Below, in pieces: positions 19,077-27,979 of a DNA stretch of 64,000 bases; within the stretch, counting starts at the first letter, position 1, and every line of letters begins with the position of its first letter. Made by a program: the position numbers and the translations under genes. The stretch spans positions 601,537 to 665,536 of the forward strand of contig NZ_BAABRO010000003.1 of the NCBI RefSeq assembly GCF_039545035.1, read 5' to 3'. The stretch comes from Novipirellula caenicola (GTDB lineage Bacteria; Planctomycetota; Planctomycetia; Pirellulales; Pirellulaceae). The notes under the pieces are model-generated. The model saw only the letters and a list, made by a program, of their open reading frames with translations, searched no databases and had not been told where the DNA came from.

Positions 19077-21026
19077 CTACCCTGATTTGCTGACTCGCAT
19101 GTACCAATCGACCAAGCGACGAACTTGGTGTTCGGTGTAGCCTCGTTTGGTTAATCGTTCAACGAATTCGTTGTGCTTCTGTTCCGCTTCGCTGTCTTTC
19201 TTGGCACCGAAACTGATGACCGGAAGCAATTCTTCGATTTGGCCGAACATTCGTTTCTCGATCACATCCCGGATTTTTTCATACGAGGTCCAAGCCGGGT
19301 TCCGTCCTTCGTTTTTCGCGCGGGCACGCAATGCGAACTTGACGACCTCGTAACGGAAATCTTTGGCGTTCGAGATGCCTGCTGGATGTTCAATCTTTTC
19401 AAGTTCCTCGTTCAAGATTTCTCGATCCATCAATTGACCCGTATCGGGGTCCTTGTAATCGGTGTCGTCGATCCAAGCATCGGCATAGGCGATGTAACGA
19501 TCGAAGATGTTTTGCCCATAGGCATGATACGACTCGAGATACGCTTTGCGAATTTCGTTGCCGATGAATTCAGCATACCGCGATGCCAATTCCTCTTTGA
19601 CAAACTCTAAATATCGCTGTTCGGTATCTTCGGGCAACTGTTCACGCCGAATCGATTGCTCCAACACGTACATCAAGTGAACCGGATCGGCGGCCACTTC
19701 GTGGGTGTCAAAGTTGAATGTTTCAGACAAAATTTTGTAAGCAAAGCGGGTGGAAACGCCGTCCATCCCTTCGCTCACCCCTGCCGCGTCGTGGTATTCG
19801 CCCACCGTGCGGGCATGCGGATCGGTGTCCTTCAGCGATTCTCCGTCATAGACACGCATCTTCGAATAAAGGCTCGAATTTTCGTGTTCCTTCAGCCGGG
19901 TCAGCACCGAGAACCGTGCCATCATTTCCAACGTGTCGGGGGCGCAGGGCGCGTTACCCAGTTCCGAGTTGTGGATCAATTTGTCATAGATCATCTTCTC
20001 TTCGGTGACCCGCAAGCAGTACGGAACCTTGACGACACAGATCCGGTCCAAGAACGCTTCGTTGTTACGATTCGATTTAAACGACTCCCACTCGGACTCG
20101 TTCGAATGGGCAACGATCGTTCCTTGGTAAGGCATCGCTCCAACGTTTTCAGTCCCCACGTAGGAACCGTCTTGCGTGGCGGTCAACAGTGGATGCAACA
20201 TCTTCAGCGGAGCTTTGAACATTTCGACAAATTCGAGCAGCCCCTGCGTCGTGCGGTTCAGTCCGCCTGAATACGAATAGGCATCTGCATCGTCCTGGCC
20301 AAAGTGCTCAAGTTTGCGGATGTCGACTTTGCCGACCAACGACGAGATGTCTTGGTTGTTCTCGTCGCCCGGTTCCGTCTTGGCGACCAAGCAGCGACGT
20401 TGCTCGGAAGGCATCACACGGACGACCGAAAATTTCGAGATGTCGCCACCGAATTCGTCCAACCGTTTCAACGCCCACGGCGACATGTATCCCGGCAATC
20501 GTCGTGTGGGGATACCGTAGTCCTCTTCCAAAACATGTCCCATCGTTTTGGGGTCGAACAAGCCCAGCGGACTTTCAAAGATCGGACTGATCTCATCATC
20601 GGCGCACAGCACGTAGACCGGTCGCGCCTGCATCAATTTTTTAAGTTGATCGGCAAGCGAGCTTTTGCCGCCTCCGACCGGACCGAGCAGATACAAGATT
20701 TGCTTGCGTTCTTCGAGGCCTTGCGCGGCATGTCGAAAGTAACCTACGATGCGTTCGATTGTTTCTTCGAGTCCAAAGAACTGACGAAACGCAGGGTAAG
20801 TCTTGATCGTGCGATTCATAAAGATCCGGCCCAGCCGGGAATCGTTCGATGTGTCCACGTGGATCGGTTCGCCGATCGCCTCGACCATTCGTTCGGCTGC
20901 GGAACTGTATAACGACGGATCGCTACCCGCCGCTTCAAGGTACTCCTTGAGCGTTAGCTTGATTTGCTTCGCTTTTTCGTAAGTTTCCGAATACAGACGC
21001 AGAATGTCAGTGGGGTTATCAGTCAT
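19077..21026 (-). CDS. prkA: PrkA family serine protein kinase (AAA+)
   Basis: 649 residues from the ATG at 21026, which has a GGAG 10 bp upstream. The open frame runs to 21203, but those extra 59 residues are hydrophobic and non-family. It contains the AAA+ P-loop LLGPVGGGKSSLADQL, the PrkA N-terminal block AAERMVEAIGEP...RIFMNRTIKTYPAFRQFFG, GLLEFVEMFKAPLKMLHPLL, the Walker-B/sensor stretch EGTIVAHSNESEWESF-like, and a C-terminal helical domain. PrkA/YeaG was described as a Ser/Thr kinase; later work on Bacillus PrkA reports ATP-dependent protease activity, so the kinase label is traditional. It is the first gene of the cluster and is preceded by a TATAAT-type promoter about 170 bp upstream. 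Confidence 0.95.
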   Translation of the reverse strand: MTDNPTDILRLYSETYEKAKQIKLTLKEYLEAAGSDPSLYSSAAERMVEAIGEPIHVDTSNDSRLGRIFMNRTIKTYPAFRQFFGLEETIERIVGYFRHAAQGLEERKQILYLLGPVGGGKSSLADQLKKLMQARPVYVLCADDEISPIFESPLGLFDPKTMGHVLEEDYGIPTRRLPGYMSPWALKRLDEFGGDISKFSVVRVMPSEQRRCLVAKTEPGDENNQDISSLVGKVDIRKLEHFGQDDADAYSYSGGLNRTTQGLLEFVEMFKAPLKMLHPLLTATQDGSYVGTENVGAMPYQGTIVAHSNESEWESFKSNRNNEAFLDRICVVKVPYCLRVTEEKMIYDKLIHNSELGNAPCAPDTLEMMARFSVLTRLKEHENSSLYSKMRVYDGESLKDTDPHARTVGEYHDAAGVSEGMDGVSTRFAYKILSETFNFDTHEVAADPVHLMYVLEQSIRREQLPEDTEQRYLEFVKEELASRYAEFIGNEIRKAYLESYHAYGQNIFDRYIAYADAWIDDTDYKDPDTGQLMDREILNEELEKIEHPAGISNAKDFRYEVVKFALRARAKNEGRNPAWTSYEKIRDVIEKRMFGQIEELLPVISFGAKKDSEAEQKHNEFVERLTKRGYTEHQVRRLVDWYMRVSKSG

Positions 21027-21205
21027 GGATATCCAGCTCCAAAGGAGAACGCAACCAAGAACGACGAACAGTCGCCAGTAGAACCAGGAGATTGCCATCG
21101 CCAACTTTAGCTTAGTCAGACGACAGGGATCCGGCGCGTGGTGAGGCAAGAAGCATTCTTGCGTTTCGTCGGGATAAAAAAGATCAAGAGAACAAGGTCC
21201 CATTC

Positions 21206-21211
21206 ATTATA
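21206..21211 (-). promoter_or_regulatory. Sigma-70-type -10 box upstream of prkA
   Basis: Read on the minus strand the sequence is TATAAT, with a TTGGCT 19 bp before it as a weak, slightly over-spaced -35. It would give a leader of about 170 nt before the prkA ATG at 21026. It is the only canonical hexamer found in the 475-bp gap between prkA and the TMEM43-like gene; nothing else in that gap is supported. Confidence 0.4.
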
Positions 21212-21501
21212 AAGGCAGAGAGCCCGGTTGAGCCAAGAAATTTGACATCATGCAAATTCTGTTCAATAGCCGAAGTCGTTTGGCTACAAAGAGTTGTAGC
21301 GAAAATGGGCTGGCGGAGACGCCGAAATGAGCAGGATTGATATCACAGGGTCGACGAATTGTCCCCCGTAAATTCGCCAACGATTTTCCCCGTCATGCCG
21401 CCAGGATGCTAGCGAATCATTGTTTCGCTAATCCGTATTTCCAGCCGTTGCATGCTGCTTCACGGCAGCAAGGCCACCGCACGACTGCAAAGCCACCGCG
21501 G

Positions 21502-22773
21502 TCACCCGCGGCGTTTGGCCAGTCGGCGGCGCCGTTTTCGCTTGCGTCGTTTGCGATCTTCCGCTTGCGTTTCGCGACGTTCCGCCTGGGAATGGGACAC
21601 GTCGCGGCGGAGGGGCGTGCTGCGGGGGTGGATGCCGTGGACACTTGCCGGAATGATGGGAACCGCAATCGCCAACACGCTCACGGCGTACCAGGGGTGA
21701 TCGATGACCCACGCACTACAGATGCAGAAACAGGCCAATGTGATGGCGACCGAAGCTGCGATCCGCCATCGCTGCAGTTCAGTGATCCTGGTCAAAAATG
21801 CATAAGGATTGATCCACCGCGATCCTAGCCGCAGCAGCAAGTACAGCGACACCATCATTATCGTGGTTACGATCAAACGGCCGCCCCATGCCGAACGTGT
21901 TGTCGTCCCGCGGACCTGTTGGATCATCGCGTCCGGCGTGACGGTGCCCACCGACAACAGCTCGATTTGGGTGCCTTTGGCGGTACGAAACGGGACCAAC
22001 GAATCACCGCGTTGCTGCGAGATCACACTGACGGTACTGCACGGACGCATCGTAAAGTACACCCGCGCATCACCAATCTGAGCGTCGCGTTTCGCTCGCC
22101 CACGTCCAGCCGACCAATACAGTCGCGGGGATTGGTTAGGGGCATCATGATGGATGAACGCGTCACGGGCGATTTCCGGCGGCAGATCCGCAAGTTGGAA
22201 GTCTAGCGGATCGCTGGGCGGGATTTGATCGGTGAGCGAATCGGACAACCGGAAACCGCCGAGTTGCACCACGTCGGCTTGGACGCTGTGATTTGCAAAC
22301 GGCATCGTCGTGGGATTGTCGTGGCCAGAGTGCCGAAACGTCGAGGAATCGATCCGTTGTTTGGACCAAATTTTCTCGTAGCGATAAACCTTTCGGCGTC
22401 TGCCGATCGAGCGATCGTTCGACAGCGAGTTGCGGCGTTTTTCAACTTCACGCCATTGGAACATTTCCACGTGGCGTTCCAAGCGAACTGCGTTGACTTC
22501 AAGTGCGAAGGTTTCGTCTCGGATCGGCGCGGATGTTTTTAAGCGACCGGTAACGTAGACCAGTTTGCCATCGTGCTTGGGGTGAGGCTCGGCCGCATTG
22601 ATTTCGATCACCGCCGCTGCGGCTTGGTCCAATCCGCCTGCGGTTTGCACAAGGCTTTTTTCGCTCTTATGAAGCGACAAGATGGCGCCCAGCAACAACA
22701 GGCCGGCGAACAGGAAAACAAGGACGCGGCCGCTGCTGATCAACGAAGCATGATGCGATTGGTTGCCGTACAT
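21502..22773 (-). CDS. TMEM43-family membrane protein
   Basis: 423 residues. An N-terminal transmembrane helix (VLVFLFAGLLLLGAILSL) is followed by the family signature region: IEINAAEPHPKHDGKLVYVT, then GRLKTSAPIRDETFALEVNA, then RHVEMFQWREVEKR. A long extracytoplasmic domain follows, then at least two more hydrophobic helices near the C-terminus (LIVTTIMMVSLYLLLRL, IAASVAITLACFCICSAW). The tail is Arg/Lys-rich (KRKRRRRLAKRRG). TMEM43/LUMA homologues occur in bacteria as membrane proteins of unknown function. It is on the same strand as prkA but separated by 475 bp, so probably not in that operon; the next upstream gene (22866-23930) is 92 bp away and may be cotranscribed. Confidence 0.8.
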   Translation of the reverse strand: MYGNQSHHASLISSGRVLVFLFAGLLLLGAILSLHKSEKSLVQTAGGLDQAAAAVIEINAAEPHPKHDGKLVYVTGRLKTSAPIRDETFALEVNAVRLERHVEMFQWREVEKRRNSLSNDRSIGRRRKVYRYEKIWSKQRIDSSTFRHSGHDNPTTMPFANHSVQADVVQLGGFRLSDSLTDQIPPSDPLDFQLADLPPEIARDAFIHHDAPNQSPRLYWSAGRGRAKRDAQIGDARVYFTMRPCSTVSVISQQRGDSLVPFRTAKGTQIELLSVGTVTPDAMIQQVRGTTTRSAWGGRLIVTTIMMVSLYLLLRLGSRWINPYAFLTRITELQRWRIAASVAITLACFCICSAWVIDHPWYAVSVLAIAVPIIPASVHGIHPRSTPLRRDVSHSQAERRETQAEDRKRRKRKRRRRLAKRRG

Positions 22774-22865
22774 GGCGCCCCGGCGGATGGATGCGAGCGA
22801 CGTGAATGCAAATCAAGGAATCGCATTATAGCCGACGAACAAAGGGGGCGCGGACGCAACCCGCA

Positions 22866-23930
22866 TCACCGATATTGTTTGATCGGTGCGAGCTCGGCCA
22901 CGTTCACGCCGAACCGCTTCAGATAGCGGTCGGTTTCGTTGGTGAAATTGACTTCGGCATCACGGTTTTCGAAGCGAAATCGTTCGATCGGTGGCGGAGC
23001 AATTTGACGAATCGAATAGAGTTCGACCAGCGAAATCAGCCGTTCGGCTTGAGGAATTTCCTCGGGTTCGGGACCCGAGGGTGGATCCATCTCACGGCTC
23101 CAATGTTCGATCCGCAAGGGCATGAATTTTCCAAAGCCTGTTTCTTGATTGCCGACTTTGGAAATCACCACACACACTTTGACGGGATATAGCGTGGGCC
23201 ATTGATCACGCCCGGAGGTTTGCAAAATGTGATCTTGTTTGCTTTGGGGCAGCGTGGCGGTGACGACCCAAACCGGTTGCCCCTGCAACTTGCCACTGGC
23301 GATCTGCAATTGATGGTCGAGTTGAATTTGTTCGAGCAATTCGATCCATCCGCCCACCCGCACTCGCAGCGGCAACATGCCGTCGTGTTGCGACGATGCC
23401 GACCATTCGTCCAAGCGGGCGACATCGACTCGCCGCAGTGAAATTTCGCCTGCCACTTCGGTCCGCGTCCAGGCCAAGCGGCCGTCGCTCATCTGTTGCA
23501 GCGTGTGTTTGCCTTCGCCATCGTGCATCGTCATTTGGAAATTGAACTGGCCTGACGTGTGGCCGGACTGTTCATACGTTCCCACGCCGACGACTTCGCG
23601 ACCGGTGGTCCAGACGCGTTGACGCACTTTGGATTCAAAAGCAGGTCCGCTGGCGAGTTGAAAGATGACCCGTCGCAAAAGTTTTTTTGCCGCGTCTTCA
23701 TTTTCCATCACCGCGGCTTGGTCACTTGGGGCAGCCGCTGCCGCGGTTTCGTCGTAGGGCGTGTCGGCGACGGTGATTTGCCAATCGAGTGCGGAAAACG
23801 TGAGGAAAACGATACACAGACAAACCAGCACGATCCCCTTGGATCCGCCATGACGACGCGTGAAACTCGCAGGGAAACTCCAAGCGAATTTGCTATCGCG
23901 GATCACACGGTTGTAGCGGTCAATCTTCAT
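22866..23930 (-). CDS. Membrane-anchored hypothetical protein, LolA-like/DUF1571-like outer domain
   Basis: 354 residues from the ATG at 23930; the 48 extra residues of the longer frame look non-coding. A basic start (MKIDRYNRVIRDSKFAW) is followed by one membrane span (GIVLVCLCIVFLTFSALDW), so it is an N-in anchor with a periplasmic body. The body is beta-rich, with a pattern seen in LolA-fold or DUF1571 proteins of planctomycetes (RVWTTGREVVGVGTYEQSG, FQMTMHDGEGKHTLQQMSDG, LQGQPVWVVTATLPQSK). That family match is tentative. It lies 92 bp upstream of the TMEM43-like gene on the same strand and is divergent from the lipoprotein operon at 24159. Confidence 0.75.
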   Translation of the reverse strand: MKIDRYNRVIRDSKFAWSFPASFTRRHGGSKGIVLVCLCIVFLTFSALDWQITVADTPYDETAAAAAPSDQAAVMENEDAAKKLLRRVIFQLASGPAFESKVRQRVWTTGREVVGVGTYEQSGHTSGQFNFQMTMHDGEGKHTLQQMSDGRLAWTRTEVAGEISLRRVDVARLDEWSASSQHDGMLPLRVRVGGWIELLEQIQLDHQLQIASGKLQGQPVWVVTATLPQSKQDHILQTSGRDQWPTLYPVKVCVVISKVGNQETGFGKFMPLRIEHWSREMDPPSGPEPEEIPQAERLISLVELYSIRQIAPPPIERFRFENRDAEVNFTNETDRYLKRFGVNVAELAPIKQYR

Positions 23931-24158
23931 AGTCCGGTTATGTCGATTTTTCCAAAGATAATACCCTCCGCGTGCCGATGACCAACTACGAAGAAGGTCT
24001 GGCCGAATGCCGAACGGATCGTAGTTGGATTCCCGGTCACGCGTCCACCCAGATCGTTCACACTTACAAAACATTTATTGGATGTGTTTAGGTTGATGGA
24101 ATCGCAACGCCGCGAGCCCCAACGCCAACGACACATCTCCCAAGGAACGAGGGGAAAG

Positions 24159-25535
24159 ATGAAACGAATCGTCACTCATATGTCGCTGCTGGCGGCCACG
24201 GCGGTCCTCGCCACCGGGTGCGTGCCGGTTCGCCACAACTTGCCGCCCGAACAGCGTATGCTCGAACCGGGTCCAGGAGTTGGCGGACCCGGTCCCGGAG
24301 TCATGGGACCAATGCCAATGGCTGCTGGAATGGGCGGGGGAATGCCCATGATGGGAGCGGCAGGTATGATGGGAGCCGGTGGAATGATGTGCGGCGGGCC
24401 AATGCCAGAGGGCGCGATTGGGCAAGCCGGACCTGATGTCATGCGAAGTGCTCCGCTCGGCCCCGAGGCAGGCGGTCAAGGCAACTTCCAACTCGCCAGC
24501 ATGCGGACCGGCGCGGCCTGTGCCGACTGCAACGGCGGCGCATCCGGCGGAATCGGTCAAGGCGGCGGGGCCGTCCAAGGCGGCGGGGCTGCAATGATGC
24601 CCATGATGCCAGGTGTTCCCTCGACCGTGCAAGTCACGATGAGCCAACCCGAAGGGATGCAGGTTCGCTACGATGCGTCCGGTGGCGGTATGTTCGACAG
24701 CGAACCGCTCGTCGTTCCTGCTCGCCAAAACTTTCCTCAGGGAGGATTGTATCGGTTGAAGCTGACCAACATTCCAAACCGTGAAGGTGTTGAGTTGTAC
24801 CCCACCGTGGAATTGGCCTATGCCAACCCACGTACCGGAGCCTACTTGGCCCACAACTCGGTGCCAATCCAGTTCACTGCGGAAGATTTTGACCAAGTCT
24901 TGACGGGCAACTTCGTCACCAAAGTGATCTACCTACCCGATCCCGATTTCCAAGGTCCTGCACTGGCAGGAATCGATACGCTGGTCAGCACTCGGCTTGA
25001 TCCAGGAATCGATCCGATCGTGGAAGCCGATCGTCGGGGATCAATCCTTGCAATCATTCGCCTAGGTGACAAAGACATCGAAATGATGGGAGCCGGTGGA
25101 AGTGGCGGAGTGATGGGCGGAATGATGGGGCCACCGATCGCAGGTTTGCCAGCTCCGTTCGCGGCGGCCATGACCGAAGGTTGTGGTGGACCCGCAGGCG
25201 GCGGTGCTTCACTGCCGATGGGATTGCCCGGAATGATCGCCGGTGTCAACGCTCCGCAATACGGAATGCCAATCTCCGGCACACCGATCGGATTGCCTGG
25301 ACCACCACACATTCCATTGGGAAGCCCCGCCGGATTGAAGAAACACGTGATGCGTAACCACACCCCGATGCACATGCCACAACCAGTGGACAAGGTCAAA
25401 ATCGGAGTGCGAATGCAACCCGGATACAGCTATCCCAACCCGGTTAGCAACATCAATATCACCGAGCAGAACATCCACCCGGGTGTTCCTAACGCACGGC
25501 CGCTGTACCAACACGCCAGCGAAGAAGTGCATTGA
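24159..25535 (+). CDS. Gly/Met/Pro-rich lipoprotein with conserved beta domain (operon gene 1)
   Basis: 458 residues from the ATG at 24159, which has a strong purine-rich RBS (GAGGGGAAAG). It has a lipoprotein signal with lipobox LATGC, so it is an envelope lipoprotein. Residues about 25-150 are Gly/Met/Pro-rich low complexity. Residues about 155-300 hold a beta-rich domain with RLKLTNIPNREGVELYPTVE and GNFVTKVIYLPDPDFQ. A second Gly/Met/Pro segment follows, then a C-terminal tail with a GMPISGTPIGLPGPPHIPLG stretch. The core domain is shared with the next gene (25692), where the same positions read RFRITGIPDAEGAELYPTVE and GRLVTRVIYLEDP. No function is known. The three genes at 24159, 25692 and 26450 look like one operon for a cell-envelope assembly. 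Confidence 0.82.
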   Translation: MKRIVTHMSLLAATAVLATGCVPVRHNLPPEQRMLEPGPGVGGPGPGVMGPMPMAAGMGGGMPMMGAAGMMGAGGMMCGGPMPEGAIGQAGPDVMRSAPLGPEAGGQGNFQLASMRTGAACADCNGGASGGIGQGGGAVQGGGAAMMPMMPGVPSTVQVTMSQPEGMQVRYDASGGGMFDSEPLVVPARQNFPQGGLYRLKLTNIPNREGVELYPTVELAYANPRTGAYLAHNSVPIQFTAEDFDQVLTGNFVTKVIYLPDPDFQGPALAGIDTLVSTRLDPGIDPIVEADRRGSILAIIRLGDKDIEMMGAGGSGGVMGGMMGPPIAGLPAPFAAAMTEGCGGPAGGGASLPMGLPGMIAGVNAPQYGMPISGTPIGLPGPPHIPLGSPAGLKKHVMRNHTPMHMPQPVDKVKIGVRMQPGYSYPNPVSNINITEQNIHPGVPNARPLYQHASEEVH

Positions 25536-25691
25536 AATCACAACCAGTAATTTGGTTTTGATTCGGGCAACCAACGCTCGACCTTCGGGTCGAGTGTTGC
25601 CTTTCCCCTCGCGAGCAAGTTTGCAGCATCGCGATGCGAAAGGCGACACTCACTGTCATATTCTCTAAAACGCGATCCGTCCCGGTTCTTC

Positions 25692-26453
25692 ATGATGACT
25701 CGCCCAACCCGCTCTCGAACCAACGTTGCGTTATCCACCACGATGCTCGCGTTGGCAACGTTGTCGTGCCATGTTTTGATTAGCAACACGGCAATGGCGG
25801 CGGATCCGAGCGACTATCTCGGCAGCGGCGAAAGGCACCACATCCTTCGCGGCGACATGCCTGCCGGCGTGATCGGACAAGCCCGCTTGGCGGGTCGCGG
25901 TCCGGTGCAAAACTACTTTCAGCCGGTGGCATTTTCAGGCCCCGCAGGGGTCGGTTTTTCGATGCCTCAGGGAAGCGAGTTGTTCGGTACCGAAGAAGAA
26001 TCGCTGCAAGTCGGGTTGTTGATTGGGGGTGTCTATCGTTTTCGAATCACCGGCATTCCGGATGCAGAAGGTGCCGAGTTGTACCCCACGGTCGAATTGA
26101 TCGATCGCATCTACCCACCACCGGGATTGGCGACAAGTTATCCGATTCCAATCAATTTGGACCGCGATGATCTCGAAGCCGCACTCGAAGGCCGGCTGGT
26201 CACTCGGGTGATCTATTTGGAAGATCCGACAACCGCATTTCCCATTGCGGAAACGCCACAGACCTCGCGCGCCATCGAGCTTTCAGAGCACCAGGATGCG
26301 TTGGAAGTGGCCGATCGGATGGGACGGCCCGTCGCCATCGTTCGCATCGGCTCGGTGGCCCCGCCGTCGGCTGCTGCATTGATGCCTCAATTTTTCTTTG
26401 GCTACCCCGCTTGGACGCCGATTTATCAACCCGAGCAAGGAGCGCAGCGATGA
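25692..26453 (+). CDS. Secreted paralogue of the upstream lipoprotein domain (operon gene 2)
   Basis: 253 residues with a signal peptide (VALSTTMLALATLSCHVLIS...AMAAD); ATG codons at 25692 and 25695 are adjacent and either may be used. Nearly the whole mature protein is the beta-rich domain seen in the upstream lipoprotein: VYRFRITGIPDAEGAELYPT, then PIPINLDRDDLEAALEGRLV, then ADRMGRPVAIVRIGS. It lacks the Gly/Met-rich segments, so it is a stripped-down paralogue. It overlaps the next gene by an ATGATG/TGA junction at 26450-26453, implying translational coupling. Function unknown. Confidence 0.82.
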   Translation: MMTRPTRSRTNVALSTTMLALATLSCHVLISNTAMAADPSDYLGSGERHHILRGDMPAGVIGQARLAGRGPVQNYFQPVAFSGPAGVGFSMPQGSELFGTEEESLQVGLLIGGVYRFRITGIPDAEGAELYPTVELIDRIYPPPGLATSYPIPINLDRDDLEAALEGRLVTRVIYLEDPTTAFPIAETPQTSRAIELSEHQDALEVADRMGRPVAIVRIGSVAPPSAAALMPQFFFGYPAWTPIYQPEQGAQR

Positions 26454-27766
26454 TGCGGACTCCGAAAGCAAACGCTCTGATGAACCAACGCAATTCCGCT
26501 CACCGTCGCCAACGTGCCAGCTTGGTAATGCTGGTCGTCACCCTGTTGGCGGGATTTGTGTTGACCGGATGTCAATTGCCGCAAAACAAATCAATGCCGA
26601 CGCAGCCCGGCTATGCCGCGCAAAATCCCGCGACGCATCCGACACAACCGATGCCCGTTCCAGCGGCAACGGCGATGCAAAACACGCAGCCTCGGCCGAA
26701 CCCAGCGGTCCAACAGGTCGCTTGGCAGCATCAACCGCACGCCCAAAGTGTGGCGGCCTGCGGTTGCGGTGGATGTGCTGCGGGCAATGCCAACGCATGT
26801 CAAAGTGGCCCGCAAGGCTACGCGACCTATGGTGCCGGCGGTTGGAATGCCCACGGCATCGACCCCAACGAATTTCTGTGTGACGGCGGCGATCATCACC
26901 AAGATGTTGCCGTTCGTCGCAACAATACGTTGGCCGGGCTGGATCCCGAAGACACGGTGGTTCACTACATGACCGAAGCGGGCGATACCGAGGTCAAAGC
27001 CAGCAATCGCGTTTGCGTTTACGCTCCGAGGTTTGCCTCGGTACGCAAGATCACCGGTGCCGCCTCTGGCGGACATGTGGTTGGGGTCGCCGGCGTCAAA
27101 CACGACGTTGGACTCAATCGAATTCAAGACGAATTGCCTGGGTTAGTGATCAACGACACCCAAGGGCTCGCCCATGCCGACGTGACCCGGCGGATCGACG
27201 CGATGCGAGACCGCAATCGTGGCGTTCGTATCGAAAATGTACTGCAGCCTGAAATGACCGAAGACGTGCTGGCCGCATTGGCTGGATTGTCGGTACTCGA
27301 TTTGGCACAGCTACAAGAAAACCAACTGGCCCTGCTGCAGGAATCCGCCAACGCGGCCGTCTCGTGGAGCGTCGAAGAGTCGATCGAAGTGGCGATCGAA
27401 GATTTGAAGCCACCAACGTTGACGCGGGATTTGCGTGTCGAAGAGATTCGCGTCTACGATTTTCCCGATGCAGGCCGATTGCAGATTGGCAAGTTTGCCG
27501 ATCGTCAACATGCTCAGCCCGGCGAAGTGGTTTCGTTCGCGATTCGCGTCGAAAACGTAGGCGATTCGGCGGTCAATCACGTCACCTTGACCGACAACCT
27601 GACCACTCGACTTGAGTACGTGCCGGATAGCCAAACATGCAGCGGTGGAGCGGTGTTCTCGACAAAACGAAACGAAGCCGAATCGTTGATGTTGCAGTGG
27701 AAATTGACGGACGAATTGAAGGTCGGCGAAAGCGTGACCATTCGCTTCCGCTGCAAGGTTCGCTAA
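26450..27766 (+). CDS. Lipoprotein with C-terminal DUF11-like domain (operon gene 3)
   Basis: 438 residues from the ATG at 26450, which overlaps the previous stop by four bases. It has a lipobox (LLAGFVLTGC), then a Pro/Gln/Ala-rich linker containing a Cys-rich patch (ACGCGGCAAGNANAC), a central domain (DPNEFLCDGGDHHQDVAVRR...VVHYMTEAGDTEVKASNRVC), a helical stretch, and a C-terminal DUF11/conserved-repeat fold (GEVVSFAIRVENVGDSAVNH, VTLTDNLTTRLEYVPDSQTC, KVGESVTIRFRCKVR). DUF11 domains occur in bacterial surface proteins and resemble the cysteine-rich outer-membrane proteins of chlamydiae. This suggests an envelope or cell-wall-substitute role in this planctomycete, by analogy only. Confidence 0.82.
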   Translation: MMRTPKANALMNQRNSAHRRQRASLVMLVVTLLAGFVLTGCQLPQNKSMPTQPGYAAQNPATHPTQPMPVPAATAMQNTQPRPNPAVQQVAWQHQPHAQSVAACGCGGCAAGNANACQSGPQGYATYGAGGWNAHGIDPNEFLCDGGDHHQDVAVRRNNTLAGLDPEDTVVHYMTEAGDTEVKASNRVCVYAPRFASVRKITGAASGGHVVGVAGVKHDVGLNRIQDELPGLVINDTQGLAHADVTRRIDAMRDRNRGVRIENVLQPEMTEDVLAALAGLSVLDLAQLQENQLALLQESANAAVSWSVEESIEVAIEDLKPPTLTRDLRVEEIRVYDFPDAGRLQIGKFADRQHAQPGEVVSFAIRVENVGDSAVNHVTLTDNLTTRLEYVPDSQTCSGGAVFSTKRNEAESLMLQWKLTDELKVGESVTIRFRCKVR

Positions 27767-27813
27767 ACGCTGCTGCCCTTAGCGGCGGCGAAGAATAACT
27801 GGCGGCGTCTTCC

Positions 27814-27881
27814 GTAGTGGACGAGGCAACGAGTCCTTTTTGGCTGGATAAAGCTGCAGGACTCGTAGCCTCGTCCACTAC
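27814..27881. repeat. 24-bp-arm inverted repeat (REP-like) between convergent genes
   Basis: The left arm 27814-27837 begins GTAGTGGACGAGGC and the right arm 27858-27881 is its reverse complement apart from one base, around a 20-nt loop. It lies in the 213-bp gap between the lipoprotein operon (+) and the biosynthetic gene (-), so it could stop transcription from both sides. The GTAGTGGA start is shared with the dispersed palindromic family at 38.4-58.5 kb, although the rest of the stem differs. Nothing else is seen in the gap. Confidence 0.8.
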
Positions 27882-27979
27882 CGCCTGCCATCAAACCATT
27901 GTGCTCGGGCACTGGGACATGGTGGGATTCTCGTGGTCAGAACAAGCGATTCGCTACGACCTGCACCGCGGATGCTGCC

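Noticed and set aside
18015..19085. 356-codon plus-strand frame
   Set aside because: Lies opposite the well-supported DUF444 gene and has no recognisable domain.
21241..21275. TTGACA on the plus strand as a -35 box
   Set aside because: The hexamer 17 bp downstream is AATAGC, a poor -10, and no plus-strand gene follows.
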